Shown piece after piece: positions 15,770-23,836 of a DNA stretch of 41,928 nt. The stretch spans positions 1-41,928 of IMG/VR virus record IMGVR_UViG_3300046511_000163. One strand, 5' to 3'. A model generated the notes under the pieces. The model was not told the origin of the DNA and made no database searches. It saw only the letters and a list, made by a program, of their open reading frames with translations. The stretch comes from a virus. Within the stretch, counting starts at the first letter, position 1. Every line of letters begins with the position of its first letter. The position numbers and the translations under genes are program-made.

Positions 15770-16726
15770 TCACAGCACCTCGCCGCCGGCGTCTCCAGTC
15801 GCAGCTGGGGTCGGGTAGATCTCATCGGTCATGTAGTCCCCGAAGCCCCACCACGCATCACCGTGCTTGATGTCACCTGAGGCTGGGGCAGTGATCGGGT
15901 TCTCGGCCTTGTCCGCGAACGTGAACCGCTCCTGGTACGGGCGATGGTCCGAGCTGCTCACCCGTGCCATCAGGTTGGGTGGCGTGTCGACCTTCAGGCC
16001 CTGGTACAGACTCCCGTCGATGATCCGGTCGCCCTTGCTCACCCCAGGCGCTCCCAGAGGCGCTACAGGCCCGCCGTGCATGCTTCCACCAGAGGTCGGG
16101 AACGCCTGCCAGGCCAGGTGCCAGCTCGGTCCCCAGTGATCCATGATCGTGCTCCTGACCCAGTTCTCCTTCAGGTTCAGGTTCCAGTCAGCTACCAGCA
16201 GGGCTGCGTCCACGTGCTGCTTGCGCACTTGGTCGTTCACGTGGTTCGACCAGCCACCCAGCGCATCCAGGTAGGTGGCCTTGCGGGCCTTCCACTTCTC
16301 CAGATCGGTGCGCCAGCCGTTCTGCCCCTCGATGTGGGCTGGGAAGTGGGCCACGCTCACCAGCAGCTTGTGGCCGGTGTCCACACGCTTCAGTACTGCA
16401 GTGACTGAGTAGATGTAGGTGACTCGCTTGGAGTACGCGCGCATGTAGGTGTGCTTGCTCAGCTTCCTGACCGCACCGTGCAGCTGCTTCCACTTCGTGG
16501 TGTCCCAGCCGATCGCACCATCCGCGGCGTACGGGCCCAGCTTGCAGGCGTAGTAGCCCCAGCCCTGAGCCCGCAGCTGTGAGGCCCGATGGTCGTCCTC
16601 CACCTCGGTGAGGGTGATCAGAGAGCTCTTGGTCTGCCAGTCGGTGATGTCAGCATCCAGAGAGGCAGCTGAGCGGTCGAACCTGGAGCTGCAGTGGATG
16701 TGGTGGAAGCTCGGCAGGTTGGCCAT
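15770..16726 (-). CDS. Endonuclease/exonuclease/phosphatase (DNase I-like) superfamily protein 1
   Basis: A 318-residue protein with the EEP-fold motif order: Glu41 in LTEVED (metal ligand), VSVAHFPAH with His127, VADWNLN with Asp180 and Asn182, KGDRIIDGSL with Asp233, and SSDHRPY with the Asp260-His261 pair that ends the family's active site. EEP enzymes hydrolyse phosphodiesters in DNA, RNA, nucleotides or lipids; the substrate here is unknown. There is no signal peptide. A second EEP gene lies just upstream (17273-18019). It may degrade host nucleic acid or act in nucleotide signalling. Confidence 0.82.
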   Translation of the reverse strand: MANLPSFHHIHCSSRFDRSAASLDADITDWQTKSSLITLTEVEDDHRASQLRAQGWGYYACKLGPYAADGAIGWDTTKWKQLHGAVRKLSKHTYMRAYSKRVTYIYSVTAVLKRVDTGHKLLVSVAHFPAHIEGQNGWRTDLEKWKARKATYLDALGGWSNHVNDQVRKQHVDAALLVADWNLNLKENWVRSTIMDHWGPSWHLAWQAFPTSGGSMHGGPVAPLGAPGVSKGDRIIDGSLYQGLKVDTPPNLMARVSSSDHRPYQERFTFADKAENPITAPASGDIKHGDAWWGFGDYMTDEIYPTPAATGDAGGEVL

Positions 16727-16735
16727 GTGCTCAGG

Positions 16736-16945
16736 TTATCCGCTGGGGTTGACCACGAACTTGCGCTTCGCCGTGGGCTTCTCAGACGGCTGTTGGACCT
16801 TGTCCCTCTCGAAGAGCCCGTACTTGGCCATCCTCGTGAACCACTCGTTCCGAGAGATCCCTCGCTCCTTGGCCCTGATGTCGATCAGGGTCACGTACTC
16901 CTCAGGTAGCCGCACGATGATGGCCTTCTTGGTGATATCACTCAT
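16736..16945 (-). CDS. Ribbon-helix-helix transcriptional repressor (Arc/CopG type)
   Basis: A 69-residue protein. The strand KKAIIVRLPEEYVTLIDIRA followed by helices ERGISRNEWFTRMAKYGL gives the RHH pattern of Arc/MetJ/CopG dimers, with a basic disordered tail. Its start codon lies inside an array of four GTGATATCA sites (16932-16988), the first encoding its residues Ser2-Asp-Ile-Thr5. Autoregulation through these sites is strongly suggested. It separates the two EEP genes, so it may control the downstream EEP gene too. Confidence 0.85.
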   Translation of the reverse strand: MSDITKKAIIVRLPEEYVTLIDIRAKERGISRNEWFTRMAKYGLFERDKVQQPSEKPTAKRKFVVNPSG

Positions 16946-16988
16946 GGTGATATCAAACCACAGGTGATATCACTCGTGGTGATATCAC
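16932..16988. promoter_or_regulatory. Four-copy GTGATATCAC operator array
   Basis: Palindromic decamers at 16932-16941 (GTGATATCAC), 16947-16956 (GTGATATCAA), 16964-16973 (GTGATATCAC) and 16979-16988 (GTGATATCAC). Start-to-start spacing is 15, 17 and 15 bp. The array runs from just after the stop of the upstream gene into the first codons of the RHH gene. Short tandem palindromes overlapping the start of an RHH gene are the classic layout for RHH autorepression by cooperative dimer binding. No separate -10/-35 was recognised. Confidence 0.85.
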
Positions 16989-17276
16989 TCAGGGATGGTG
17001 CTCGCAGCTCCACACCACAGTGAAGTCCCTGGTGCACCAGCGCTTCTGCGTGAGTCGCATCGGGTCTTCCTTGTGCGCTCTGGTGAAGTCCAGCACCACC
17101 TTGGTGCCCATGCCCAGTGAGGTCCGGTAGCGCCATTCCCCAGGTGCGACCTTGACCCCGGTCGCCTCGGTGATGTGATGCACGCGGTAGCGCGTCATCC
17201 CCAGGTCGAGCTGCCTGAACTCGTGTGGGCTGACTGAGCCCGTCATGGCCATCACCAGGGCCACCAGCCAGGTCAC
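16989..17276 (-). CDS. Small exported SmpA/BLIP-like protein
   Basis: A 95-residue protein. The GTG start gives MTWLVALVMAMTGSVS, a short hydrophobic leader. The following FRQLDLGMTRYRVHHITEATG and GEWRYR, then VVLDFTRA and LTQKRW, match the SmpA/BLIP (BamE-like) pattern: helix with GMT-x-x-x-V, then strands. Two cysteines near the C-terminus (WCTRDF, WSCEHH) may form a disulphide. The GTGA overlap couples it to the EEP2 gene. A related protein is encoded at 37538-37885. BLIP-fold proteins can bind and inhibit other proteins; the function here is not known. Confidence 0.65.
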   Translation of the reverse strand: MTWLVALVMAMTGSVSPHEFRQLDLGMTRYRVHHITEATGVKVAPGEWRYRTSLGMGTKVVLDFTRAHKEDPMRLTQKRWCTRDFTVVWSCEHHP

Positions 17277-18019
17277 TTCACAGGTCCTACCTCGAACCCA
17301 CCCTCACACAGCCAGTGGTCGGTGTTCAGGAAGAACTCCTTGTCATCCAGCACCCGCCAGTACTTGCCCTTGACCCGACCGTCGTGGTCGTAGGAGGCGA
17401 TCACGTCGATCGCACCATGCCCAGTGCTCTGCCAGTCCTTCAGCTCATCAGCCAGCGAGGTCATCGGCTGACCGCGGAACGTGTCGCCATCGCGGTCCTG
17501 GATGTTCTGGTCCCCACCGTAGAAGCAGATCTTGGAGCCGGCACCGTGCTTCTTGGCCCAGTCCCCGATCGTCTTGGCCGCCTTGATGTTGGCCTTGTAG
17601 TACTCGTCAGAGGGCTTCTGGCCATGAGTCATGTAGTGGCTGCAGCCCACACTGATCGTGCCCAGCTCCTTGTTCGCGAACTGGACCCAGACCAGCCCAC
17701 GCTCGCTGAACTTCTGACTCCCCGCGCTGCTCGGGAGGGTGGCGATCCAGCCGTCATCCCAGGAGCCACGAGTGATCAGCTCTCGGTTCACCGCGATCCA
17801 GACATCTGAGTGCACCACGAACTTGTAGTTGTGGGCTCGTGCCTCATCCTGGAGTGCCTTCCTCAGGTCGGCACTGGCTCCCATCCCCGCCTCGGTGCCC
17901 GTGATCCAGCCCACCTTCCGGGTCTTGGCGCGGTCGAAGATCTTCTTCGCATCGGCCTTCTTCTGGGCCGTGTTGTCCGAGAACTGCATGGAGCAGTGCA
18001 TGACATGCACAGTGCTCAT
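17273..18019 (-). CDS. Endonuclease/exonuclease/phosphatase-like protein 2
   Basis: A 248-residue protein. EEP motifs in order: Glu43 in ITGTEAG, His128 in VGCSHYMTHG, Asp170 and Asn172 in YGGDQN, Asp205 in AIDVIASYD, and Asp234-His235 in LNTDHW. The layout parallels the EEP protein at 15770-16726, with low overall identity by eye. ATG at 18019 shares its A with the previous stop (TGATG). No signal peptide. Substrate unknown; a phosphodiesterase role is inferred from the conserved acids. Confidence 0.78.
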   Translation of the reverse strand: MSTVHVMHCSMQFSDNTAQKKADAKKIFDRAKTRKVGWITGTEAGMGASADLRKALQDEARAHNYKFVVHSDVWIAVNRELITRGSWDDGWIATLPSSAGSQKFSERGLVWVQFANKELGTISVGCSHYMTHGQKPSDEYYKANIKAAKTIGDWAKKHGAGSKICFYGGDQNIQDRDGDTFRGQPMTSLADELKDWQSTGHGAIDVIASYDHDGRVKGKYWRVLDDKEFFLNTDHWLCEGGFEVGPVK

Positions 18020-18288
18020 CAAGACGCCTTCCGGTTGGTATGGACTTCTACAACGGTAGAGAGATCGCGGACCAAGTAGGGGTGACGCTTCCAGTACAGG
18101 CGTACCGCAGCCTCACTCACTCCCAGGGCTCGTGCGATCTGGGAGTTGTTCCAGCCCTCTGCCCGCGCCTTCATCAGGGCTGCCTCGTAGCGCTCCTTGG
18201 CCACCAGACGTGCTCTGTTCGCCGCGTGGAGGTCGTCTCGCGTCTCATCCCGCGAGTCCTCGTTCCGCTCTAGGACCTGTGCACTCAT
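18019..18288 (-). CDS. Helix-turn-helix DNA-binding protein
   Basis: An 89-residue protein. A charged N-terminal helix leads into ALMKARAEGWNNSQIARALG and VSEAAVRLYWKRH, a sigma-region-4/LuxR-like HTH with the recognition helix at about residues 56-68. It may be a phage transcription regulator or a DNA-binding accessory. The stop overlaps the next ATG (TGATG). Confidence 0.72.
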   Translation of the reverse strand: MSAQVLERNEDSRDETRDDLHAANRARLVAKERYEAALMKARAEGWNNSQIARALGVSEAAVRLYWKRHPYLVRDLSTVVEVHTNRKAS

Positions 18289-18298
18289 GCCTGACTCC

Positions 18299-18661
18299 TC
18301 AGAACATCACTGTGTAGATCTTGACAGTTCTTCCATGTCCCCGTGGGATCACGCTCTGGGTGTACCTACCCGTGAACTTGATCTCTCCGCTCCCCGTCAG
18401 TACCCGGATGATCGGGCCCATCGCTCTGGGCTCATGTGGGGCTTCCACTCCCCGCTTCTCCAGGTCGATCCAGATGTCATCGGTGGTGAAGCTCTCCATC
18501 CGCCTCATCACCCGATCTGCTGCCTTGAACGCCTCTACCCGCCACCACTGCTGAGTATGGTCTTCAACACTGTGGATGGCACGCTCCCGCGCCCTGAGCA
18601 CAGGACAGTACGAGCAACGTCCGTTCCGCCACTCCCCGCAGCAGTAGGTCGGGATGATCAT
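18299..18661 (-). CDS. Zinc/winged-helix-like phage protein
   Basis: A 120-residue protein. The N-terminal CCGEWRNGRCSYC cluster suggests a metal-binding knuckle. The C-terminal half (FTTDDIWIDLEKRG, EPRAMGPIIRVLTGSGEIKF, RGHGRTVKIYTV) follows the winged-helix pattern seen in many actinophage replication-region proteins (ADDVW...PRALG...GLI...G...HGR...VW). It is likely nucleic-acid-binding. The partner gene upstream overlaps by 4 nt. Confidence 0.68.
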   Translation of the reverse strand: MIIPTYCCGEWRNGRCSYCPVLRARERAIHSVEDHTQQWWRVEAFKAADRVMRRMESFTTDDIWIDLEKRGVEAPHEPRAMGPIIRVLTGSGEIKFTGRYTQSVIPRGHGRTVKIYTVMF

Positions 18662-19074
18662 GAGTCACCGTTGCCGGCGTCGTACCGCTGCTCACTGAGC
18701 AGTCGTTCCTGGGTGAGTCTCCTACTCCCGAGATCCGCCATCATCTTGGCCATCTCCATGAAGCTGCGCAGCTGACCAGTGCGGAACCGGTAGTACGGGC
18801 TGCCCCTGATCACTCGTCTGTTCTGCTCCTCCCAGTGGATCAGCATGTCGATCTCCTTAGCCCGCGCGTAGTAGACCGCGGCGACCTCCATCAGATCGAG
18901 ATAGAACCCGTCCAGCTGCAGGGGCGGGTCAGCTCTCCCCAGGATGACGTTGGCGTAGCCCAGCAGCTCGTCCTGGAGCTCTTCGATGTCCGGCAGGCCC
19001 TCGATGGTCTCCACATCGGTGAGGCGGTGGCTGAACCTACGGTCCGGAGCTCTGACCTCCGGGATCACCTTCAT
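18658..19074 (-). CDS. Conserved actinophage protein, function unknown
   Basis: A 138-residue, mainly helical protein. The segment YYRFRTGQLRSFMEMAKMMA, followed by DLGSRRLTQERLL, is a pattern recurrent in actinophage proteins of this size. No catalytic motif or Cys/His cluster. It overlaps both neighbours by 4 nt, so it is part of a tight operon with the winged-helix protein. Role unknown. Confidence 0.7.
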   Translation of the reverse strand: MKVIPEVRAPDRRFSHRLTDVETIEGLPDIEELQDELLGYANVILGRADPPLQLDGFYLDLMEVAAVYYARAKEIDMLIHWEEQNRRVIRGSPYYRFRTGQLRSFMEMAKMMADLGSRRLTQERLLSEQRYDAGNGDS

Positions 19075-19463
19075 CGACTCTCCCCCGCCTTCACCCTGGT
19101 GTCGGCGTAGTCACCCACGAACCAGACCCGGTACGGGTCCTCGCCGTTGCCGTGATGAGGCGCGAAGACCCTGATCCCGTCCACCATGAAGTACTCGCCG
19201 GCCTCGTGCGCCTCCACCTGCCGGATCCGGTCGAACAGCCAGGCGATCCAGTTCACCTCGTTGTAGCTGGCCATCGGCACCAGGAACGAGTGGTTCACCC
19301 GGACGGTCCGTTTTGTGTTGTATGAGTCCGGGGTCTCGCTCACGATGTGCAGGGTGAGCCACCTGTCGTCCTCGTTGTCGGTGCCCAGGTAGATCATCCA
19401 GTTGGGCTTGTAGCTCAGCCGCTTGACCAGCTCCCGCAGCCCGGGTGGCTCCCAGTCACTCAT
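19071..19463 (-). CDS. Conserved actinophage protein, function unknown
   Basis: A 130-residue protein starting MSDWEPPGLRELVKRLSY. Aromatic-rich motifs RVNHSFLVPMASYN, WIAWLFDRI, VEAHEAGEYF and FAPHHGNGEDPY are a familiar actinophage signature without known function. The ATG at 19463 overlaps the upstream stop; the longer in-frame start lies inside the upstream gene. Confidence 0.72.
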   Translation of the reverse strand: MSDWEPPGLRELVKRLSYKPNWMIYLGTDNEDDRWLTLHIVSETPDSYNTKRTVRVNHSFLVPMASYNEVNWIAWLFDRIRQVEAHEAGEYFMVDGIRVFAPHHGNGEDPYRVWFVGDYADTRVKAGESR

Positions 19464-19684
19464 GTCTGCTCCAGGCACTCTGAGCACAGCTCGTAGCCCT
19501 CACACACCAGGTCGTTGCCGCACTCGGTGCAGATGGTTTCACGTGAAACAACGGGTGGGATCAGCCTGTAGGCGTTGAACACCCGACGCGCGGTCACTGG
19601 CTCAGTCACCAGCTGTCCGTCGTTGAGCCGGCACCACCTCACGAAGGCCACCAGAGCCTCGTCGGTGATCTTCTTCTCGCTCAT
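19460..19684 (-). CDS. Small zinc-finger-like protein
   Basis: A 74-residue protein. The helical N-terminal half (ITDEALVAFVRWCRLNDGQL) is followed by a four-cysteine cluster ICTECGNDLVCEGYELCSEC that should hold one or two zinc ions. It probably binds nucleic acid or protein. Tight overlap with both neighbours. Confidence 0.68.
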   Translation of the reverse strand: MSEKKITDEALVAFVRWCRLNDGQLVTEPVTARRVFNAYRLIPPVVSRETICTECGNDLVCEGYELCSECLEQT

Positions 19685-19818
19685 GACAGCACCAACATCT
19701 GGCAGAACTCGCAGTCATCAGGCTTGGTGATGTCGATCACCAGCTCCTTCGCGTAGACCCGGTGCAGCTCCTCGGGCACCACCTGGAGGTGGTCCCAGCA
19801 CAACCTGATGTGATCCAT
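19681..19818 (-). CDS. 45-residue hypothetical protein
   Basis: Begins MDHIRLCWDHLQVVPEELHR and ends with a CEFC pair (PDDCEFCQMLVLS), perhaps half of a zinc site. The ATG shares a base with the stop of the Cas4-like gene (TGATG) and the stop overlaps the next start, so both ends support translation. Function unknown. Confidence 0.6.
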   Translation of the reverse strand: MDHIRLCWDHLQVVPEELHRVYAKELVIDITKPDDCEFCQMLVLS

Positions 19819-20573
19819 CACTTCTCCGCCTCCGCCCAGTCGTAGACGAACAGGCACCGGTCCCGGAACGGGCAGCTGTTGTACTTCCAGCCCTTCTTGT
19901 CCATGCAGTCGCTCAGTGGCTCGCTCAGCACCTGTCGCTGCGTGCTCTCCCACATCTTCTCCGCCTTGATCAGCACCTCGGTCATGGGCAGGTCGTCGGG
20001 GTCCACCACGATCTCGGTGTACTCCTGGGTGTCCTTGTTCTCGTACAGGAAGACGCCCTTCTCCCGAGCTGAGCAGAGCATGTACGTGGCCATCTGGTAG
20101 AGGTGCGGATGCAGTGGTCCGAAGGCAGCGATACGACTGAATCCGTTGGCGTTGATGCTCTTCAGCTCCAGGATGGAACCGTCGTACAACACCCCATCCA
20201 TCGTACCCATCAGATGGTATGCATCACTGTTGATGGGCACCTCAGCGAAGTCCAGCCAGCCCTCGGTCAGGCCCTCCATCTGCCAGCGCAGGTGCATGAA
20301 CGAGCCGTTGGCCATCTTCGCCGCGTTCTTCGCGTCTGGCATCAGCTTGGGCATCCCGATGAACACGAACTGCTGGTACCGCTCGCACTCACCCAGTGAG
20401 CTCGCGCTGAGGGTGCCCTCACGTTTCCTGTCCACCTTGCCCAGTTGTGACTGAGCGAAGTCGACAGCTCGCTGGCTGTACATCGGGTGGTCACTGCCGG
20501 TGATCCACGCCTCGTGCCGCTTGGACAGCACCAGGCCTGGGTCGACGTGCTTGACCGTCTCGGAGAACCTCAT
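19818..20573 (-). CDS. Cas4-family / RecB-like PD-(D/E)XK exonuclease
   Basis: A 251-residue protein. Nuclease core: His94, GTMDGVL with Asp126, ELKS with Glu136 and Lys138, and the QhxxY motif HLYQMATYML (Gln160, Tyr164). Cys63 plus the C-terminal cysteines 223, 234 and 240 (SCPFRDRC) match the Fe-S cluster of Cas4/AddB-type exonucleases. In phages such enzymes process DNA ends in recombination and replication. No CRISPR is present here, so a recombination role is inferred. Overlaps both neighbours. Confidence 0.85.
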   Translation of the reverse strand: MRFSETVKHVDPGLVLSKRHEAWITGSDHPMYSQRAVDFAQSQLGKVDRKREGTLSASSLGECERYQQFVFIGMPKLMPDAKNAAKMANGSFMHLRWQMEGLTEGWLDFAEVPINSDAYHLMGTMDGVLYDGSILELKSINANGFSRIAAFGPLHPHLYQMATYMLCSAREKGVFLYENKDTQEYTEIVVDPDDLPMTEVLIKAEKMWESTQRQVLSEPLSDCMDKKGWKYNSCPFRDRCLFVYDWAEAEK

Positions 20574-20764
20574 CCCGGGTACACCCGCACGTCGTCGCCG
20601 AACGGCTCATCCAGGATCTCGATCTCCATCTCCCGACACTCGTTGGTGAACTTCAGGGCGACCACACCGTGCTGGTTGGCCTGGCACTGGAAGATCGCAG
20701 CCTTGATGTTGGCGTCCTGCTCCTTCATGTGCTGAGCCATCCGCAGGCCCTCTTCCCACTCCAT
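20570..20764 (-). CDS. Hypothetical protein
   Basis: A 64-residue protein starting MEWEEGLRMAQHMKEQDANI, with a helical first half and then beta strands (HGVVALKFTNECREMEIEIL). It is bounded by 1-4 nt overlaps with the HNH and Cas4-like genes. No family recognised. Confidence 0.62.
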   Translation of the reverse strand: MEWEEGLRMAQHMKEQDANIKAAIFQCQANQHGVVALKFTNECREMEIEILDEPFGDDVRVYPG

Positions 20765-21093
20765 CAGACTCGCGCGTCCTCTCCGTAGCGCTCCAGCAGG
20801 TACTCATCGGGCCCGCAGTACAGCGGCTTCCCATCGCGATGCGTGGTCACCGACCCTCTGATCAGCAGGCCACGTCCGAAGGCGTTGCCCTCGTCGTGAG
20901 CCATGTTGTGGTGCTCACGGCACAGGTAGATCTGGTGGTAGGTCTCACCAGCGATGTCCAGGAGCACCCCACCCCGTGCTCTGGTCAGCTTGTGGTGGAG
21001 ATCGGCGTTCTCCGCGCCACAGGGCACGAACATCACGCGGTAGTGCGGGTGTCCGCCACTCTGCTGGCTCACCAGTGCTTCACATCTGTGCAT
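20764..21093 (-). CDS. HNH endonuclease
   Basis: A 109-residue protein. The core reads PCGAENADLHHKLTRARGG, then QIYLCREHHNMAHDEGNAF. His33-His34 form the catalytic His pair, Cys25, Cys58 and His61 are likely metal ligands, and the final His66 completes the beta-beta-alpha fold. It overlaps the end of the polymerase gene by 14 nt. It may nick or cut DNA for packaging or recombination, or be a free-standing homing-type endonuclease. Confidence 0.82.
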   Translation of the reverse strand: MHRCEALVSQQSGGHPHYRVMFVPCGAENADLHHKLTRARGGVLLDIAGETYHQIYLCREHHNMAHDEGNAFGRGLLIRGSVTTHRDGKPLYCGPDEYLLERYGEDARV

Positions 21094-23836
21094 CGTGGAT
21101 CTTCCTCACGTTGGTCAGTACGGTCAGGCATCCGGAGGCGTAGAGCTTCCCCAGGACACCAGTGAGTGACTCGGGAGTGCCGTCGTACTCCTTGTGTCCA
21201 GAAACGGTCTGGGCGGCGGCTCGCTCGACCAGATCGTCCAGGTCCCGGAAGGGCTGGAGAGCCTCCAGTCGAGCGGCGCTGATCGCCCCAACCCCGTCAA
21301 TGGACTGGAGTCCGCGACGGATGGCTCCACGCTGCTCATCGACGGTGTAGGAGGCTCCTGAGGTGTTGATCTCGGGGGCGAGGACTCGTACGCCACGTCG
21401 CTTCGTGGTTTTGAGGTAGCGGTTCTCCTTCTTGCTGTCTCCCTCGCTCGCGACGCCCAGGAGCGCAGTGTGGTACTGCAGTGGATGACGAGCAGCCAGA
21501 TACGCCGCGCGGTACGCCGTGATGCCGTAGACAGTCGCATGAGCACGGTTGAAGCCGTACTCGGCGAAGCCGGCGATGGCGTCGTGGAGGAACTTCTGGT
21601 CATCAGCGCTCATCCCCTCCTGCTCGCAGCGCTCGTGGATCCACTTCTGGTACGACTCGATCACCACGCCAGCGGATCCGATGTCCTTGTTGCTGGCCTT
21701 CACGGCCTTCAGGAACCTGGTCAGGTTGTCCGCGTCCATGCCCAGCCCACGCAGCAGGTCGATCACCTGCTCCTGGTAGAGCATGATCCCGTGCGTGTCC
21801 TTGGTGGCCTTCATGATCAGCTCATGCCGCAGCGGCACTGCGCCACCCCACTTGCGCTCGATGAACGCACGAGTGGCACCGGTGTTCATGGTGGCCGGAC
21901 GGAACAGTGCCATCGCCGCGATCACGTCCTTGATCGAGGTCGGCTTCAGGTCCTTCAGACCCCACTGGGTGCTCCGACCCTCCAGCTGGAACAGCCCATC
22001 GGTGTACCCGCTGCGGATCAGGTTGTAGGTGGGCACGTCCTGGTACTCGATGTCACCGATCCGGTTGATGGGCAGGTCCAGCATCCGCATGCAGTGGTCC
22101 AGCACGGTGAGCGTCTTGCTCCCGAGCGCGTCGAGCTTCACCAGTCCCAGCGCCTCGATCTGGTCCTTGCTGTACTGGGTGACGAACCCACCCTTGTTGT
22201 TGCTGCGTGCCATCCAGGCCATCGGCACCAGACGCTGAAACTCCTCCAGGGTCGAGGTGAGCACGATGCCAGCGGCGTTCGTGCCCATGCCCTTGTACAG
22301 ATGGCGATCGCTGAGGCGTACTAGCATCGCGCGATCTGCCTCAGGCACCTCGGCCCAGGAGGAGGCCCCGTCATCCTTCTTCCCCGAGGCCGAGTAGTAC
22401 CTCACCCGTAGGGACCCTCTTTGAGTCTCTCCATCCACGTCCACGGTCTCGTTGAGGGAGTAGGTGGCCCACGACCCGATCTGGTGTGCGGTGAACCGGG
22501 TGTTCAGCATCGCGAGCAGATCGTCGCGCCGGTCGTGGGCCACGTCCAGGTCAACATCCGGAGGCTTGGTCCGGTCCTTGCTCAGGAAGCGCTCGAAGCG
22601 CAGGTTCCACTTGATCGGGTCGACGTTGCTGATCCCCAGCGTCCAGCACACCAGCGAGCCGGCAGCACTGCCCCTGGTCTGGAACATCACGTCGTTGGTG
22701 CGCAGCCAGTCGGTGACCTGACTGACCAGCATCATGTACCCGGCCATCCCGCTGGCCTCGATCACGTTGAACTCTTCGAGCAGCTGGTTGGCGTAGCGAG
22801 GTGGCACCTTCTTCGGTGCGAACATCCCCTCCAGAGCAGCCACGCATCGGGCCTGCATGGCCTTCTGCGGATTGTCGACTACCTCCGGGACCGAGTAGGA
22901 GTAAGAGTCAAGGACAGGGATCGTGAGTGTGTGGCGACCGAGGAGATCTGCCAGTCCTTCCACTCCTCGCGCAAGGCGACGTTCACTGTGACGGTCGGCG
23001 ATCCACTGGGCATCACATACGTGAAAGCCGTCCCCTGGGAAAACAGCGTCGTCTGGGTCCGGGCCGAAGGAGACGAGGCGTTTGAGCCCATCGTGGTCGG
23101 CACGGTCGCCTTCGTCGAGGTAGTGCGAGTCCTGAGTGATGACCACGGGGAGACCAACTCGGTCAGCCAGTACCACAAGCCCATCAGCCAGCTCATCGTC
23201 GTTCGTCCCCTCGTCGTGTGTGATGTTGTGGTTCTGGATCTCCACGTACACCGAGTCGGGAAACCACTCACTCAACGTGTACAGGAACTGTCGAGCCGCA
23301 TCCTCTCCTTCATGCAGGAGTGTCTGAGCCAGGTAGCCGTAGTAACAGCCGGTGTTTATCGCGAGCCCAGCAGTGCGACCGTCCTCGGCCAGCTGGGCCA
23401 GCATCTGGTAGTCCACCAGTGGCTTGTAGTGGTGGTTCAGGTGAGAGCGAGTGCTCAGGTTGACCAGGTTCTCGTAGCCCTCGGTGGTGTACGCCGAGAC
23501 GCCCATGTGGAACATCGTGGCCTTCTCCCGGCCCTCCTTCTTGCTCGCCCGTACCGCGCGGTACCCAGCGGTGTCGGGGACGAAGTACATCTCTGAGCCG
23601 GGGAACGGAGTGATGCCGGCCTTCATGCAGGCCTGGTAGAGCTCCACGCTCGCGGCCATGTTCCCGTGGTCCTGCAGACCCACTGCCCTCTGGCCCATCG
23701 CGGCTACCTTCTCCACGATCGCCGGCACCGAGGCCATCGCGTCGTTGACTGAGTACCGGGAGTGGGTGTGCAGGGACCACCACCCAGGGGCGGGCGTAGG
23801 TACCACCCGCCACCTGGGAGTCGGGATGATCTTCAT
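21080..23836 (-). CDS. dnaE: DNA polymerase III alpha subunit (DnaE-like)
   Basis: A 918-residue C-family replicative DNA polymerase. An N-terminal PHP domain (LHTHSRYS near residue 22, LQDHGNM near 55) is followed by the catalytic palm with two aspartates in PPDVDLDVAH (near 425) and a third in LVKLDALGSKTL (near 567), matching the three catalytic acids of bacterial alpha. YTDGLFQLEG is near 615. A helix-hairpin-helix (SIDGVGAISAARL) is near 850. It is shorter than host DnaE (about 1160 residues) and ends soon after the HhH, so the OB and tau-binding regions appear to be missing. The ATG overlaps the SSB stop. Confidence 0.93.
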   Translation of the reverse strand: MKIIPTPRWRVVPTPAPGWWSLHTHSRYSVNDAMASVPAIVEKVAAMGQRAVGLQDHGNMAASVELYQACMKAGITPFPGSEMYFVPDTAGYRAVRASKKEGREKATMFHMGVSAYTTEGYENLVNLSTRSHLNHHYKPLVDYQMLAQLAEDGRTAGLAINTGCYYGYLAQTLLHEGEDAARQFLYTLSEWFPDSVYVEIQNHNITHDEGTNDDELADGLVVLADRVGLPVVITQDSHYLDEGDRADHDGLKRLVSFGPDPDDAVFPGDGFHVCDAQWIADRHSERRLARGVEGLADLLGRHTLTIPVLDSYSYSVPEVVDNPQKAMQARCVAALEGMFAPKKVPPRYANQLLEEFNVIEASGMAGYMMLVSQVTDWLRTNDVMFQTRGSAAGSLVCWTLGISNVDPIKWNLRFERFLSKDRTKPPDVDLDVAHDRRDDLLAMLNTRFTAHQIGSWATYSLNETVDVDGETQRGSLRVRYYSASGKKDDGASSWAEVPEADRAMLVRLSDRHLYKGMGTNAAGIVLTSTLEEFQRLVPMAWMARSNNKGGFVTQYSKDQIEALGLVKLDALGSKTLTVLDHCMRMLDLPINRIGDIEYQDVPTYNLIRSGYTDGLFQLEGRSTQWGLKDLKPTSIKDVIAAMALFRPATMNTGATRAFIERKWGGAVPLRHELIMKATKDTHGIMLYQEQVIDLLRGLGMDADNLTRFLKAVKASNKDIGSAGVVIESYQKWIHERCEQEGMSADDQKFLHDAIAGFAEYGFNRAHATVYGITAYRAAYLAARHPLQYHTALLGVASEGDSKKENRYLKTTKRRGVRVLAPEINTSGASYTVDEQRGAIRRGLQSIDGVGAISAARLEALQPFRDLDDLVERAAAQTVSGHKEYDGTPESLTGVLGKLYASGCLTVLTNVRKIHDAQM

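Noticed and set aside
19818-20573. Cas4-like gene as part of a CRISPR system
   Set aside because: No repeat array or other Cas gene is present; phage Cas4-like exonucleases are common without CRISPR.
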